Counted from the first letter of the stretch, positions 34,183 through 41,496 are shown. The stretch: 64,000 nt of DNA from Pseudomonas sp. MF4836 (GCF_002018875.1 NZ_MVOL01000012.1:62001-126000); one strand, 5' to 3'. A program made the numbers and translations. The notes: generated from the sequence alone by a model not told the origin.

Positions 34183-34614
34183 TTGAGTAATGACGAAAAA
34201 ATGACCGGGGATCTGTTCGAAGTCGATAAACGCCTGGCACTCAAGCCGGTGGTGGACTTCAACACCTATCTGCGTACAGCGTTCGGCAACGGCCCTTGCA
34301 CCTGCAGCCGCTGCCTGGCCAGCGCCGGCGACGAAACCGGTTACGAGCACGCGCACAGCTTCAACTTCGACGGGCAGCAGGCCAACCGCCGCTTCGCCTC
34401 CACCGCCGGCAGCGACGTGTTGCAGGCCCTGAAGAAGGCCTGGTTGTCCTACACCAAGGCCGAGCTGGAAGTCAGCGGCGAACTGGCCCTGGACACGGTC
34501 AAGGAATTTGTCCAACCCGAGCTGCACAAGCGCCTCAAGCCCTTGTTCGTGGCCAGTGGCCTGGTCAAGGACGTGGATGGCAGCCTGCAGTTGCAGGCCC
34601 AGGCCGCCGCCTGA
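34183..34614 (+). CDS. Conserved protein with CTCSRC motif, function unknown
   Basis: The 143-residue protein (TTG start at 34183, after AGGA at 34171) has a CTCSRC cluster near residue 40 followed by HAHSFNF, which suggests metal binding. The second half is helical (VLQALKKAWLSYTKAELEV, LHKRLKPLFVASGLV). An ATG at 34162 in the same frame is the alternative start but lacks a ribosome binding site. I do not recognise the family. It stands alone after argC. Confidence 0.65.
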   Translation: MSNDEKMTGDLFEVDKRLALKPVVDFNTYLRTAFGNGPCTCSRCLASAGDETGYEHAHSFNFDGQQANRRFASTAGSDVLQALKKAWLSYTKAELEVSGELALDTVKEFVQPELHKRLKPLFVASGLVKDVDGSLQLQAQAAA

Positions 34615-34728
34615 TCCGCTTGGCATGGGCGGCGCCGTGACTCTGCGCCGCGAGGCGCAAAGCTGAGGCAAAAAAGGCCGATGCAGCGCCTGCTGCCAGC
34701 GCAGTCAGGGCTGCAACCCGCGCACGGC

Positions 34729-34812
34729 CTAGACCGGAGAAATGGTCGCCAGCATCCCGATCAGGATGGTTAAAGCCAGAAATCCACCGAGGAACATCGC
34801 CATCTTGAACAT
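34729..34812 (-). CDS. 27-residue putative membrane microprotein
   Basis: A short reading frame encodes MFKMAMFLGGFLALTILIG followed by MLATISPV and a TAG stop. It is a single hydrophobic helix with a positively charged N-terminus, as in small inner-membrane proteins. AGGA stands six bases before the ATG (minus strand, 34810-34812). It lies in the otherwise empty 384-base gap between the CTCSRC protein and the cREC gene. Whether it is translated is unproven. Confidence 0.5.
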   Translation of the reverse strand: MFKMAMFLGGFLALTILIGMLATISPV

Positions 34813-34917
34813 TGGGCATCCTAAATTATCAGTGCGGGTGACGGCGGCTGCGAGGCCGCGAAAGTTCGCGCTAGTGTGAGGCGATGGCTGTACTGATTAC
34901 AGACGCAGATAGCCCGC

Positions 34918-34951
34918 AAAAATACGGATCAGATTGAAAAATACGGATCAG
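34918..34951. repeat. Tandem direct repeat, 19-base period
   Basis: AAAAATACGGATCAG occurs at 34918-34932 and again, identically, at 34937-34951. The copies are offset by 19 bases, close to two helical turns. They lie 48-81 bases before the cREC gene start (34999), so they are candidate binding sites for a regulator of that gene. No other signal was recognised between 34820 and 34917. Confidence 0.7.
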
Positions 34952-34998
34952 GCTGCAGACAAAACGCCGTCGATCAACCAGGGAGTGATCAGCCACCG

Positions 34999-35295
34999 AT
35001 GAAAATCTACCTCGACGATGAGCGCCAGACCCCCGAGGGCTGGGTGCGGACCTACTGGCCGGACGAAGTCATCGCGCTGCTCAAGGCCGGCGGCGTGACC
35101 GAGATCAGCCTCGACCATGACCTGGGGGATGATGAGCGGGGCACCGGCTACGACGTGATCCTGTGGATCGAGGAAGCTGTGGCCCTCGACGGTTTTTGCC
35201 CACCGCTGATTCACGTGCATTCCGCCAACGCCTCGGCCGTGGAAAAAATGCGTGCCGGCGTCGGCTCGATTCTGCGCCTGGCCAAACAGAACTGA
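34999..35295 (+). CDS. Cyclic-phosphate processing receiver (cREC) domain protein
   Basis: The 98-residue protein is a stand-alone degenerate receiver domain: MKIYLDDERQTPEGWVRTYWP, then ISLDHDLGDDERGTGYDVILWIEEAV. These match the cREC family, named from its predicted link to cyclic-phosphate processing. The acidic residues of a phosphoacceptor pocket (DDE, DHD) are present. It follows two 15-base repeats that may be regulatory. Its role is unknown; orphan immunity or nucleotide-signalling roles have been proposed for relatives. Confidence 0.8.
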   Translation: MKIYLDDERQTPEGWVRTYWPDEVIALLKAGGVTEISLDHDLGDDERGTGYDVILWIEEAVALDGFCPPLIHVHSANASAVEKMRAGVGSILRLAKQN

Positions 35296-35329
35296 AGGCC
35301 CGCGAGGTTTCCCCAATGCGCTACCGCTC

Positions 35330-35731
35330 ATGAGCAGCATCCTGTATGGGTTCATCCATTGCTTCAGCCGCGCGGAAGACGCTCAAGCCCATAACCAGGC
35401 GGTGCTCGACCGTTTGCCGGTATCCGGCGCACGGCTGACCAGGCCGCTCTTCGCCCTGACGCCGAACGCACGAGGCCAGTGCTACTACGGCCATCTGCTG
35501 CATTTCGCCGCCTATTACAAGGACGCCTGGCGTTTCGAGGATGACTGGCTGGTTGAGTTCGAAAGCCTGCTGCAACAGCTGTTCTGGGACAGCGCCGAAG
35601 TGATCCACACCTACAGCGGCGAACGCCGCAGCTGGCAGTCGCCAGGCACCCAGGCGCACTCCGGCGCCTGCGCGCTAACCGTCCAGCACCGACAACGGTT
35701 CGCCTCCTATCACCCGCCGGACGCGAGCTAA
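35330..35731 (+). CDS. Conserved protein of unknown function
   Basis: The 133-residue protein begins MSSILYGFIHCFSRAEDAQAH and contains RGQCYYGHLLHFAAYYKDAW and LLQQLFWDSAEVIHTYSGE. The aromatic-rich, strand-forming pattern resembles small immunity-type proteins, but I do not recognise it. The ATG at 35330 lies 34 bases after the cREC gene, so the two may be cotranscribed. No strong ribosome binding site is seen at the start. No membrane segment is visible. Confidence 0.6.
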   Translation: MSSILYGFIHCFSRAEDAQAHNQAVLDRLPVSGARLTRPLFALTPNARGQCYYGHLLHFAAYYKDAWRFEDDWLVEFESLLQQLFWDSAEVIHTYSGERRSWQSPGTQAHSGACALTVQHRQRFASYHPPDAS

Positions 35732-35754
35732 ATAGCAGGCGGGCGCCTGCGAGC

Positions 35755-36168
35755 CTAGATGGGCCCCAGGCGCTGACGCAGAAAGGCCAAGGCGCCCTGG
35801 AACAAGGGATGCCACTGCGCAGACGGCTCACTGGCCAGGGGATGCCAAAAGAATCTGAATTCATGGCCACCGTCGTCTGCGGCAAAGTGCGTCCAGGTGT
35901 CAGGCAGGTCAGGTGCAACCCGACACTGATGGAACGCCCAGCGCTGGCCGGTCTGGGGGGCAACCCAGAGTCCCAGGTCAGCGATCACTTCGCCCTTTAT
36001 CCCCGCCTCCTCGGCCAGCTCCCGGACCGCCGCGACCGCACTGGCTTCGCCCGGTTCGAGGCTGCCCTTGACCAGCTGCAAGCCCGCCAGGGGGTGGGCA
36101 AAGGCCAGGACCTGCAACGCCGCGGCATGCCGCAGCACCACGGGGCAGGCTTTATCTATTCGTGACAT
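35755..36168 (-). CDS. NUDIX hydrolase
   Basis: The 137-residue protein has the complete Nudix box starting at GSLEPGEASAVAAVRELAEEAG (G-x5-E-x7-R-E-U-x-E-E-x-G), which binds Mg2+ and hydrolyses nucleoside diphosphate derivatives. Substrate type is unknown. The ATG at 36166-36168 stands seven bases after the stop of the MFS gene on the same strand, so it is the second gene of an operon with it. An upstream start adds eight residues inside that gene. Confidence 0.88.
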   Translation of the reverse strand: MSRIDKACPVVLRHAAALQVLAFAHPLAGLQLVKGSLEPGEASAVAAVRELAEEAGIKGEVIADLGLWVAPQTGQRWAFHQCRVAPDLPDTWTHFAADDGGHEFRFFWHPLASEPSAQWHPLFQGALAFLRQRLGPI

Positions 36169-36175
36169 GCACACC

Positions 36176-37399
36176 TCAAGCCCGCGCCCCATCCCGATCC
36201 AGACCGCGCTGCACGAACCACGACAGCGGCCGCGTCAGCAGCAAGGTCGCCGCCAGCAGCATCACCGCATCCGGCACACCGGTCAGGTCGCCCAGCCTGC
36301 CAAACAGCACCGGTGCCAGCGCCCCGCCGCCGATGGTGCCGGTGTAGAAAATCGCGAACGCCTGCTCGCGCTTGCCGGCGCCCGCCAGGTCCGGCACCGC
36401 GCCGTACAGCACCGACGAGGTGCCATTGAGCGCCAGCCCGAGCAACGGCAGCATCAGCATCAGGCCAAACAGCGGCAGGTACACCGCGAGCACGATCAAC
36501 AGCGCGGTGCTGAACTCGGTGAGCCACACGGTTTTCATCATGCCGATGCGCGCCCCCAGGTAACCGCACAGCAACTTGCCGAAGGCACCGCCGACAAACA
36601 GCAGGGTCAGCGCCAGCCCGATGCCCGCGGTGCCGGCGCCCTTGGCTTGCAGCAAAAATGGCAGGAAGGTCAGGAAACCCATGCGCACCGCACTGTCCAG
36701 GGTGCCGGTGAGAATCAGCGCCCGCAGCCCGCTGGCCGAGCCCTGGCCGACGACCGTCTTCGGCACCTTGGCCGCCATGGAGGACGTGGCCGCCCGGGAC
36801 GGAATCAGCCACCACAACAGGCCGGCGGCAGCCAGGCCCAGCAGGCCCATCAGCGTGACGCTCGCGCGCCAGCTGAGCACCGTCAGCAACAGGCCGACCA
36901 GTCCCGGGATCAGGGTCTTGCCGATGTCGCCGGCGAAGTTGTATTGCGACAACGCTTCCTTGACCCCACCGCCCGCTTCATGGGTATCGGTGATCAGCGA
37001 CGACGCCAGGGGGTGCTGGGTACTCGCCCCCAGCCCGCCCAGCAGCAAGGCCAGAAACAACACGCTCAAGCCCCCGGCCTGCCCCGCCAGCAGATAGGCC
37101 AGACCGGCCAGGGCCGTGCCGCCCACCAGCATCCGCTCACGGCCCCAACGTCGCGCCGCGCGACTGGCCAGCAACTGAAAGCCGGCCATCATCCCCGAGT
37201 AGGCACCGCGCAACAGCCCGACCTGGGCGAAGCTCAGGCCGAATTGCGCCTGCCAGATCGGCAGCAGGACATAGATCAGATCAGTGAGACCATCGTGCAC
37301 CGCGTGGGCACCGCAGCCGGCGAACAATGAGCGGCGACGCACCGCTGCATCCGTGGAGGGCGGCTCGCCGGCAGCGACTTGGGCTTGGGAATTATTCAT
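36176..37399 (-). CDS. MFS transporter, fosmidomycin-resistance-like
   Basis: The 407-residue protein has about 12 membrane helices. The N-terminal HAVHDGLTDLIYVLLPIWQAQFGLSFAQVGLL fits the Fsr-like drug:proton antiporter pattern, with a long loop around SSMAAKVPKTVV between the halves. It probably exports a small toxic compound or drug. It is followed by the NUDIX gene in the same operon. The ATG at 37397-37399 is used. Substrate is unassigned. Confidence 0.85.
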   Translation of the reverse strand: MNNSQAQVAAGEPPSTDAAVRRRSLFAGCGAHAVHDGLTDLIYVLLPIWQAQFGLSFAQVGLLRGAYSGMMAGFQLLASRAARRWGRERMLVGGTALAGLAYLLAGQAGGLSVLFLALLLGGLGASTQHPLASSLITDTHEAGGGVKEALSQYNFAGDIGKTLIPGLVGLLLTVLSWRASVTLMGLLGLAAAGLLWWLIPSRAATSSMAAKVPKTVVGQGSASGLRALILTGTLDSAVRMGFLTFLPFLLQAKGAGTAGIGLALTLLFVGGAFGKLLCGYLGARIGMMKTVWLTEFSTALLIVLAVYLPLFGLMLMLPLLGLALNGTSSVLYGAVPDLAGAGKREQAFAIFYTGTIGGGALAPVLFGRLGDLTGVPDAVMLLAATLLLTRPLSWFVQRGLDRDGARA

Positions 37400-37433
37400 G
37401 GCGGGGAAGCGCTGTATTGAAAGGGCTGCGGCA

Positions 37434-37664
37434 TTAAATCAGTAAATATCGACCCTCGCCTAGATCGACCGATGGTCTTTGCTGGGCCTGCGCGCGGAGA
37501 AATAAAGTGAGCGGGTGGTTGATCTCTGCTGCCGTGTCTGCCAAGTTTCGGCCATGAATTTTCAACGCCCAGCTGTACACCGCCTGATTATTACCACCGC
37601 TGACCAGTCGGTGGGATAGCGCTTTAATCAGCACCAGACCCGCCTCCCCAGGCGGGTTTTTCAT
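37434..37664. other. Unexplained region: possible plus-strand RNA ending at a terminator, or minus-strand 76-residue frame
   Basis: The plus strand ends in a terminator at 37638-37661, but no gene lies upstream of it on that strand, which suggests a small RNA. The hairpin CCACCG/CGGTGG (37594-37599 and 37609-37614) would be within it. The minus strand holds a 76-codon frame (MKNPPGEAGLVLIKALSHR, later NNQAVYSWALKIHGRNLAD). Its ATG falls in the terminator stem, which is typical of spurious frames. Which strand is functional is undecided. Confidence 0.35.
37638..37661 (+). terminator. Rho-independent terminator without an upstream gene
   Basis: ACCCGCCT (37638-37645) pairs exactly with AGGCGGGT (37650-37657) around CCCC, and TTTTT follows. 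No annotated gene precedes it on the plus strand, since the MFS gene reads away. It therefore probably ends an unannotated transcript. Confidence 0.85.
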
Positions 37665-37701
37665 TCCTGCCTGGCCCGGCGTCCACCCCAGGAGAGCAAG
37701 C

Positions 37702-38124
37702 ATGAACAGCACCCAGCACCTGTTGCAGCAAACCATCGAAGCCGCCGACCGGGCGATCAACGCCGAAGACTTCGACGCCCTGATGGACTTCTACGCCGAC
37801 GACGCCACCCTGGTGGTCAAGCCCGGCCTCAACGTCACCGGCAAAGAATCTATCCGCCGGGCCTTTGTCGCCATCGCCGAGCACTTCAACCACAGCATCC
37901 ACGTGACCCAGGGCCAGATGCAGGTGATCGAAGGCGGCGACGTGGCGCTGGTGATCATGGAAACCCTGCTGCACACCACCGACCCGGCAGGGGCCAGCAG
38001 CGAAATCACCCGGCGCGCGACCTATGTGTTCCGCCACATCGCGGGCCGGTGGCTGTGCGTGGTCGACAACTCCTACGGCACCGACCTGCTGGGCGGAGAA
38101 AGCAGCCCAAGCGACGCTCTCTGA
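37702..38124 (+). CDS. SnoaL/DUF4440-like nuclear transport factor 2 protein
   Basis: The 140-residue protein has the NTF2-like cone fold pattern: helix AADRAINAEDFDALMDFYADDATLVVKPG, then KESIRRAFVAIAEHFNHS and the strands RATYVFRHIAGRWLCVVDNSYG. Members are small enzymes or ligand-binding proteins, often called SnoaL or SgcJ/EcaC type, with no fixed reaction. The ATG at 37702 follows AGGAG. A long inverted repeat begins at its stop codon. The function is unknown. Confidence 0.82.
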   Translation: MNSTQHLLQQTIEAADRAINAEDFDALMDFYADDATLVVKPGLNVTGKESIRRAFVAIAEHFNHSIHVTQGQMQVIEGGDVALVIMETLLHTTDPAGASSEITRRATYVFRHIAGRWLCVVDNSYGTDLLGGESSPSDAL

Positions 38125-38185
38125 CTGAGGGTTGTCGATACAGCTGCGCGGGCTGTCCACGTAGCTGTATCGGTAACTCAGTCAG
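38121..38185. repeat. Large inverted repeat after the NTF2-like gene
   Basis: Outer arms CTGACTGAG (38121-38129) and CTCAGTCAG (38177-38185) are exact, as are inner arms CGATACAGCT (38136-38145) and AGCTGTATCG (38163-38172). A 17-base centre separates them. The gene's TGA lies in the left arm. No T run follows, so it is not a standard terminator. It may be a regulator site or a mobile remnant. Confidence 0.75.
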
Positions 38186-38282
38186 TCGCAGCGTGCGGCC
38201 GGCCTGATGCTCCCCTTATACGATTGCAGCCACCGCCCCGGCGGGCTGTCCGCCTCGCGAGCATCTCGCTCCTGAAACGCCC

Positions 38283-38342
38283 ATGTAAAGCGAGCTTTAC
38301 ATCCGCACAAAACTGCATAATCATGTAAAGGACGTTTTACAT
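38283..38342. promoter_or_regulatory. Two palindromes 40 bases apart, operator of the membrane/XRE pair
   Basis: ATGTAAAGC/GCTTTACAT (38283-38302) is an exact dyad around GA, and ATGTAAA/TTTACAT (38323-38342) is a second. Their centres are 40 bases apart, near four helical turns. They bracket a CATAAT -10-like box (38316-38321) before the gene at 38357, so the XRE protein encoded downstream probably represses its own operon here. Confidence 0.62.
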
Positions 38343-38356
38343 ACAGGAGTACACGG

Positions 38357-38731
38357 ATGAAACGCTACTACTACGAAATGGCCGCCTCCCTGGGCCTCTA
38401 TGCGCTGGCATTGGTCAGTTCGCTGATCCTGCTGCGGCGCCCCGAGGACTTCAGCATGGCGCTGCGCATCATCATCACCCTGACCCCGGTGGTGCCGGCC
38501 GGGCTGATGTGCTGGGCGATCGTGCGCCAGTTGCGGCGCCTGGACGAAATGCACCTGCGGATCCAGTTCGAAGCCCTGGGCTTTGCCTTTGCCGCCTCCG
38601 CGCTGCTGACCTTCAGCTATGGGTTTCTGGAAAATGTCGGTTTCCCGCACATCTCCTGGCTGTGGGTGTGGCCGGTAATGGGCGTGATGTGGATGGTAGG
38701 CCTGCGCCTCGCCAGCCATCGCTATCAATGA
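38357..38731 (+). CDS. Small four-helix membrane protein paired with XRE regulator
   Basis: The 124-residue protein has four predicted membrane helices (SLGLYALALVSSLILL, RIIITLTPVVPAGLMCWAIV, ALGFAFAASALLTFSYGF and WLWVWPVMGVMWMVGL). Such proteins are commonly found beside a small XRE regulator in Gram-negative and Gram-positive bacteria, where they act as signalling or stress-related membrane partners of unknown function. The start follows AGGAG. Its stop overlaps the XRE start by four bases (ATGA). Confidence 0.78.
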   Translation: MKRYYYEMAASLGLYALALVSSLILLRRPEDFSMALRIIITLTPVVPAGLMCWAIVRQLRRLDEMHLRIQFEALGFAFAASALLTFSYGFLENVGFPHISWLWVWPVMGVMWMVGLRLASHRYQ

Positions 38732-38934
38732 AAAACCAACTCAAGGAACTGCGCGCCGAGCGCAAGTGGTCACAGGCCGACCTGGCCGAACTGCTGGACG
38801 TCTCGCGGCAAACCATCAACTCCATCGAAAACGGCCGCTACGATCCGAGCCTGCCATTGGCGTTCCAGATTGCACGGGTATTTCAGTTGCCGATCGAAAC
38901 TATTTTCGATGATGGCTTTCAGAGTCAGGATTGA
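38728..38934 (+). CDS. Small XRE-family HTH regulator
   Basis: The 68-residue protein is a single helix-turn-helix domain: LKELRAERKWSQADLAELLD, then VSRQTINSIENGRYDPSLP, as in the YozG/Cro-like small regulators. It starts inside the stop codon of the membrane-protein gene, so it is translationally coupled. The two palindromes upstream of the pair (38283-38342) are its likely operator. The ligand or signal is unknown. Confidence 0.9.
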   Translation: MKNQLKELRAERKWSQADLAELLDVSRQTINSIENGRYDPSLPLAFQIARVFQLPIETIFDDGFQSQD

Positions 38935-39027
38935 TTTTGCCCGCGGGCCTAAACTGCCCACCGCTACAGGATCAACGCGCTCAACCTTCGTTGAGCGCAC
39001 CTCGCCCCTGCAAGGACGCCACACCCC

Positions 39028-39321
39028 ATGAAAACCCTCGCCAACCTGGCTTTCGATTACATCTGGCACCTGATGTTTACCGACGACGACTACCTCGACC
39101 CGGACTTCGCCATCCGCCTGCAGGAGTCCATGCCCGACTACTTCGCGATCATGTCCGACGCGGAAAAAGCCGCGCTGGCGCAAGTCGCCGAAGAAACCCA
39201 GGCACGCCTGCTCGCGCCCCCCGACGAACACGGCTATTCCCCACGCAGCCTGGTGACGGCCGATCAGAAGCAGTTTTTGCAGGACCTGATCTCCGGCGAG
39301 TTTTTTACCCAGTTCGATTGA
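39028..39321 (+). CDS. Small conserved protein of unknown function
   Basis: The 97-residue soluble, acidic protein begins MKTLANLAFDYIWHLMFTDDD and has a helical body (SDAEKAALAQVAEETQARLLA) ending GEFFTQFD. I do not recognise it. The ATG at 39028 lies about 93 bases after the XRE gene, with CAAGGA upstream. Expression and function are unproven, but a ribosome binding site and coding-like composition support it. Confidence 0.65.
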   Translation: MKTLANLAFDYIWHLMFTDDDYLDPDFAIRLQESMPDYFAIMSDAEKAALAQVAEETQARLLAPPDEHGYSPRSLVTADQKQFLQDLISGEFFTQFD

Positions 39322-39413
39322 ACGCCATCAACGGTTGCGCCGTCCGGAATAGGCACCGCGATCCATCGCAGGATAGTGAGCGGTTGCAAGGGACTGCGCA
39401 GCGTCACGGGCTC

Positions 39414-39446
39414 GGCAGCGGCTACGGGTCTTCTGTAGCCGCTGCC
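39414..39446. repeat. REP-like hairpin (GTAGCCGCTGCC type)
   Basis: GGCAGCGGCTAC (39414-39425) and GTAGCCGCTGCC (39435-39446) form an exact 12-bp inverted repeat with a nine-base loop. The core matches the element at 20001-20030. It lies between the gene ending at 39321 and the LRR gene ending at 39460. Being between convergent 3' ends is usual for REP sequences. Confidence 0.72.
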
Positions 39447-39459
39447 GTAGGCTTGATCC

Positions 39460-40395
39460 TCAGCGTTGCCCCGGATCCGCTTGCACCAGGTGCCGCCAAG
39501 GGAAGACATCCCGGGCGAAATGGCTGACATAGCCACCATGGGTCGCCTGTACCACCTGGAATTGCAGATTCGGCCGCAAGGCGTTGAGGGCCTGCAACTG
39601 CTCCAGGCTCAAGCAACTGTTGCGCAGCACCAGGACTCGCAGCACGTCGCAGACCGGGCTGGCAAATAATGCCTGATAGGACGAAAAGCGGGTCACCAGG
39701 CCATCCTCGCGCACGTCGGCCCAGGTACTTTGCAGTTCGGTGGATTCGGTGAAGTCGAGCAACCGCAGATTGGGCAGATTGCTTGAGGCTGCCAGGTTGT
39801 CGATGAATTGCTGGGTGTCGAAATTACCGCCGATCCGCAACGTCGCCAACTGCGGCAACGGCACCTGGAAAAAATCGCGGTTGGGCGAGTTGGGCAGCAC
39901 CAGCTGGGTCAGGTTCGGCGCCTTGGCGCAAAAGCGCGCGACTTCGCCGCCCTCCTCCATGATGCTGCCGGCGCGCTGGATCAGTGACGCGTTATGGTGC
40001 TGCGGCTCGGTCGGGCTGATGACCAGGGAGCGCAACGCGGGAAAGCGCACATCGCTGTTGAGCAAGGACGTGAATTCCCATTCACGGGTGCCATTGGCGC
40101 CCGAGTCGGGGCCGGTGAAGGTCAGGGACACCAGGGTATCCGCCACCTCTTGTCGGCTCAGGCACTCCAGCGTCCAGAACAGGGGCTCGTCATACACCTC
40201 GCCATAAAACTCGACGTGCAGCCCTCCGTGCAGCGGGGCCAGGGCCAGGTATTGCAGGGTGCCGACGTAAAGCGGTGTGTCGTGGCGGGCAAAATCGGCC
40301 TCCAGTTCTTCGGCGGCAGCCACCGTGAATTGATGGATTCGCTGCTGCAATTGCAGAAGTTGCTGATAACCGCGAGTCGCAAGCTGAGCTGACAT
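39460..40395 (-). CDS. Leucine-rich-repeat-like protein
   Basis: The 311-residue protein has several LRR-like segments (LPQLATLRIGGNFDTQQFI, LPNLRLLDFTESTELQ, VCDVLRVLVLRNSCLSLEQL), consistent with a solenoid that binds another protein. It begins MSAQLATRGYQQLLQLQQRI and carries no signal peptide. The ATG at 40393-40395 follows AGGAG. It lies 37 bases downstream of the gene at 40433 on the same strand, so the two are probably cotranscribed. Its function is unknown, possibly an effector or immunity-like partner. Confidence 0.68.
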   Translation of the reverse strand: MSAQLATRGYQQLLQLQQRIHQFTVAAAEELEADFARHDTPLYVGTLQYLALAPLHGGLHVEFYGEVYDEPLFWTLECLSRQEVADTLVSLTFTGPDSGANGTREWEFTSLLNSDVRFPALRSLVISPTEPQHHNASLIQRAGSIMEEGGEVARFCAKAPNLTQLVLPNSPNRDFFQVPLPQLATLRIGGNFDTQQFIDNLAASSNLPNLRLLDFTESTELQSTWADVREDGLVTRFSSYQALFASPVCDVLRVLVLRNSCLSLEQLQALNALRPNLQFQVVQATHGGYVSHFARDVFPWRHLVQADPGQR

Positions 40396-40432
40396 TTTCA
40401 GGGCTCCTGTGTGATCGGTGACGGCCTTCGCC

Positions 40433-40756
40433 TCAATACGCTTCGCCTTCGTCGCCCTCGACCCGGGCACCGAGGGCGCGGGCAATGTCCTTGGCCTTGA
40501 TGATCAGTTCATCGTCATGCACAAACGAAATGCGCCCGCGGCGATAGTCGAACAGGTACTCATCACCGCTCACCGGAGACCGCCAGGACGCCGCATCGGT
40601 CTCACCGAGAACGATGGTTTCACCGGTGCGCGGGTTGATTCCGACCAGTTGCTCCTGCAGCTCCAGCGAGGGGTCGGCGGCACATAGCGCGTGCCACTCT
40701 TGCAGACTGATCTCGCCCGCGTCGGCGGTTCTGAGGATATGAATTTCGTAGGCCAT
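40433..40756 (-). CDS. Conserved protein of unknown function, partner of the LRR gene
   Basis: The 107-residue soluble protein begins MAYEIHILRTADAGEISLQEWHAL and has a strand-rich middle (ETIVLGETDAASWRSPVSGDEYLFDYRRGRISFVHDD) followed by an acidic helix. I do not recognise the family. The ATG at 40754-40756 follows AAGGA. It lies immediately upstream of the LRR-like gene, and the two look like an operon. A Fur box of the next sigma gene lies beyond it. Confidence 0.65.
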   Translation of the reverse strand: MAYEIHILRTADAGEISLQEWHALCAADPSLELQEQLVGINPRTGETIVLGETDAASWRSPVSGDEYLFDYRRGRISFVHDDELIIKAKDIARALGARVEGDEGEAY

Positions 40757-40888
40757 CGAGGGGTCGTCCTTGGGTCGGCGCGGGTGGGCGGAGAATAACT
40801 GGCGGCGACATTAGCAGAAAGCAGCCGCTCTGCGAGCCTCTGGCCCGCGCCCGCGAAGTCGACCAATGGTCAGCCAAACAGCGAAATA

Positions 40889-40949
40889 GCGAACGATTGC
40901 TAATTGCGTTATCGGGCAGCGAACGCATAAGATGAGAACGATTTTCAAT
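40889..40949. promoter_or_regulatory. Two Fur-box-like sites before sigma gene 3
   Basis: GATGAGAACGATTTTCAAT (40931-40949) fits the Fur consensus well. GCGAACGATTGCTAATTGC (40889-40907) is a weaker second match 42 bases upstream. They stand 32-92 bases before the sigma start at 40981. Confidence 0.62.
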
Positions 40950-40980
40950 AACAACCCCCTGGGGCAGGACCCGATCCACG

Positions 40981-41496
40981 ATGCACACGAGAGACACCCT
41001 GAATTCCTCTGAAGTGGACCTGCTCTATCGCTCCCACCATTCCTGGCTCACGACCTGGTTGCGCCGTCGCGTCGGCTGCCATGCCAATGCCGCGGACCTG
41101 GCCCAGGACACCTTTGTGCGCCTGCTCAAGGCGAGCCATGCGCACCCGCTCAAGGAGCCCCGGGCGTACCTGAGCAGCATCGCTCGCGGGCTGATGATCG
41201 ATCAGTACCGGCGCCGTGCCCTGGAGCAGGCCTACCTCGAAAGCCTGGCGCTGATGCCGCCCAGCGAAGCGCCGTCGGAAGAACAGCGCTGGGTGATCCT
41301 CGACACCCTGGAGCGTCTCGATCAACTGCTGATGCTGCTCAAGCCACGGGTGCGCCAGGTGTTCCTGCATGCCCAACTCGATGACATGAGCTGCAAGACC
41401 ATCGCCGAGCACCTGGGCATCTCCCGCGCCACCGTCGAGCGCGACCTGGCCAAGGCCATGGCAACCTGCTACCGGTGGCGCTATGCACAGTCCTGA
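40981..41496 (+). CDS. FecI-type ECF sigma factor, trio 3
   Basis: The 171-residue sigma factor has region 2 (ADLAQDTFVRLLKASHAHPL, AYLSSIARGLMIDQYRRR) and region 4 (KPRVRQVFLHAQLDDMSCKTIAEHLGISRATVERDL). It should drive the adjacent receptor gene. The ATG at 40981 is preceded by Fur-box-like sites. The stop overlaps the fecR start, so the pair is translationally coupled. Confidence 0.92.
   Translation: MHTRDTLNSSEVDLLYRSHHSWLTTWLRRRVGCHANAADLAQDTFVRLLKASHAHPLKEPRAYLSSIARGLMIDQYRRRALEQAYLESLALMPPSEAPSEEQRWVILDTLERLDQLLMLLKPRVRQVFLHAQLDDMSCKTIAEHLGISRATVERDLAKAMATCYRWRYAQS

Noticed and set aside
37434..37760. 108-codon minus-strand frame
   Set aside because: Its N-terminal part overlaps the NTF2-like gene and the plausible ATG is inside a terminator stem. 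I kept the interval as an undecided RNA/frame region, not a CDS.
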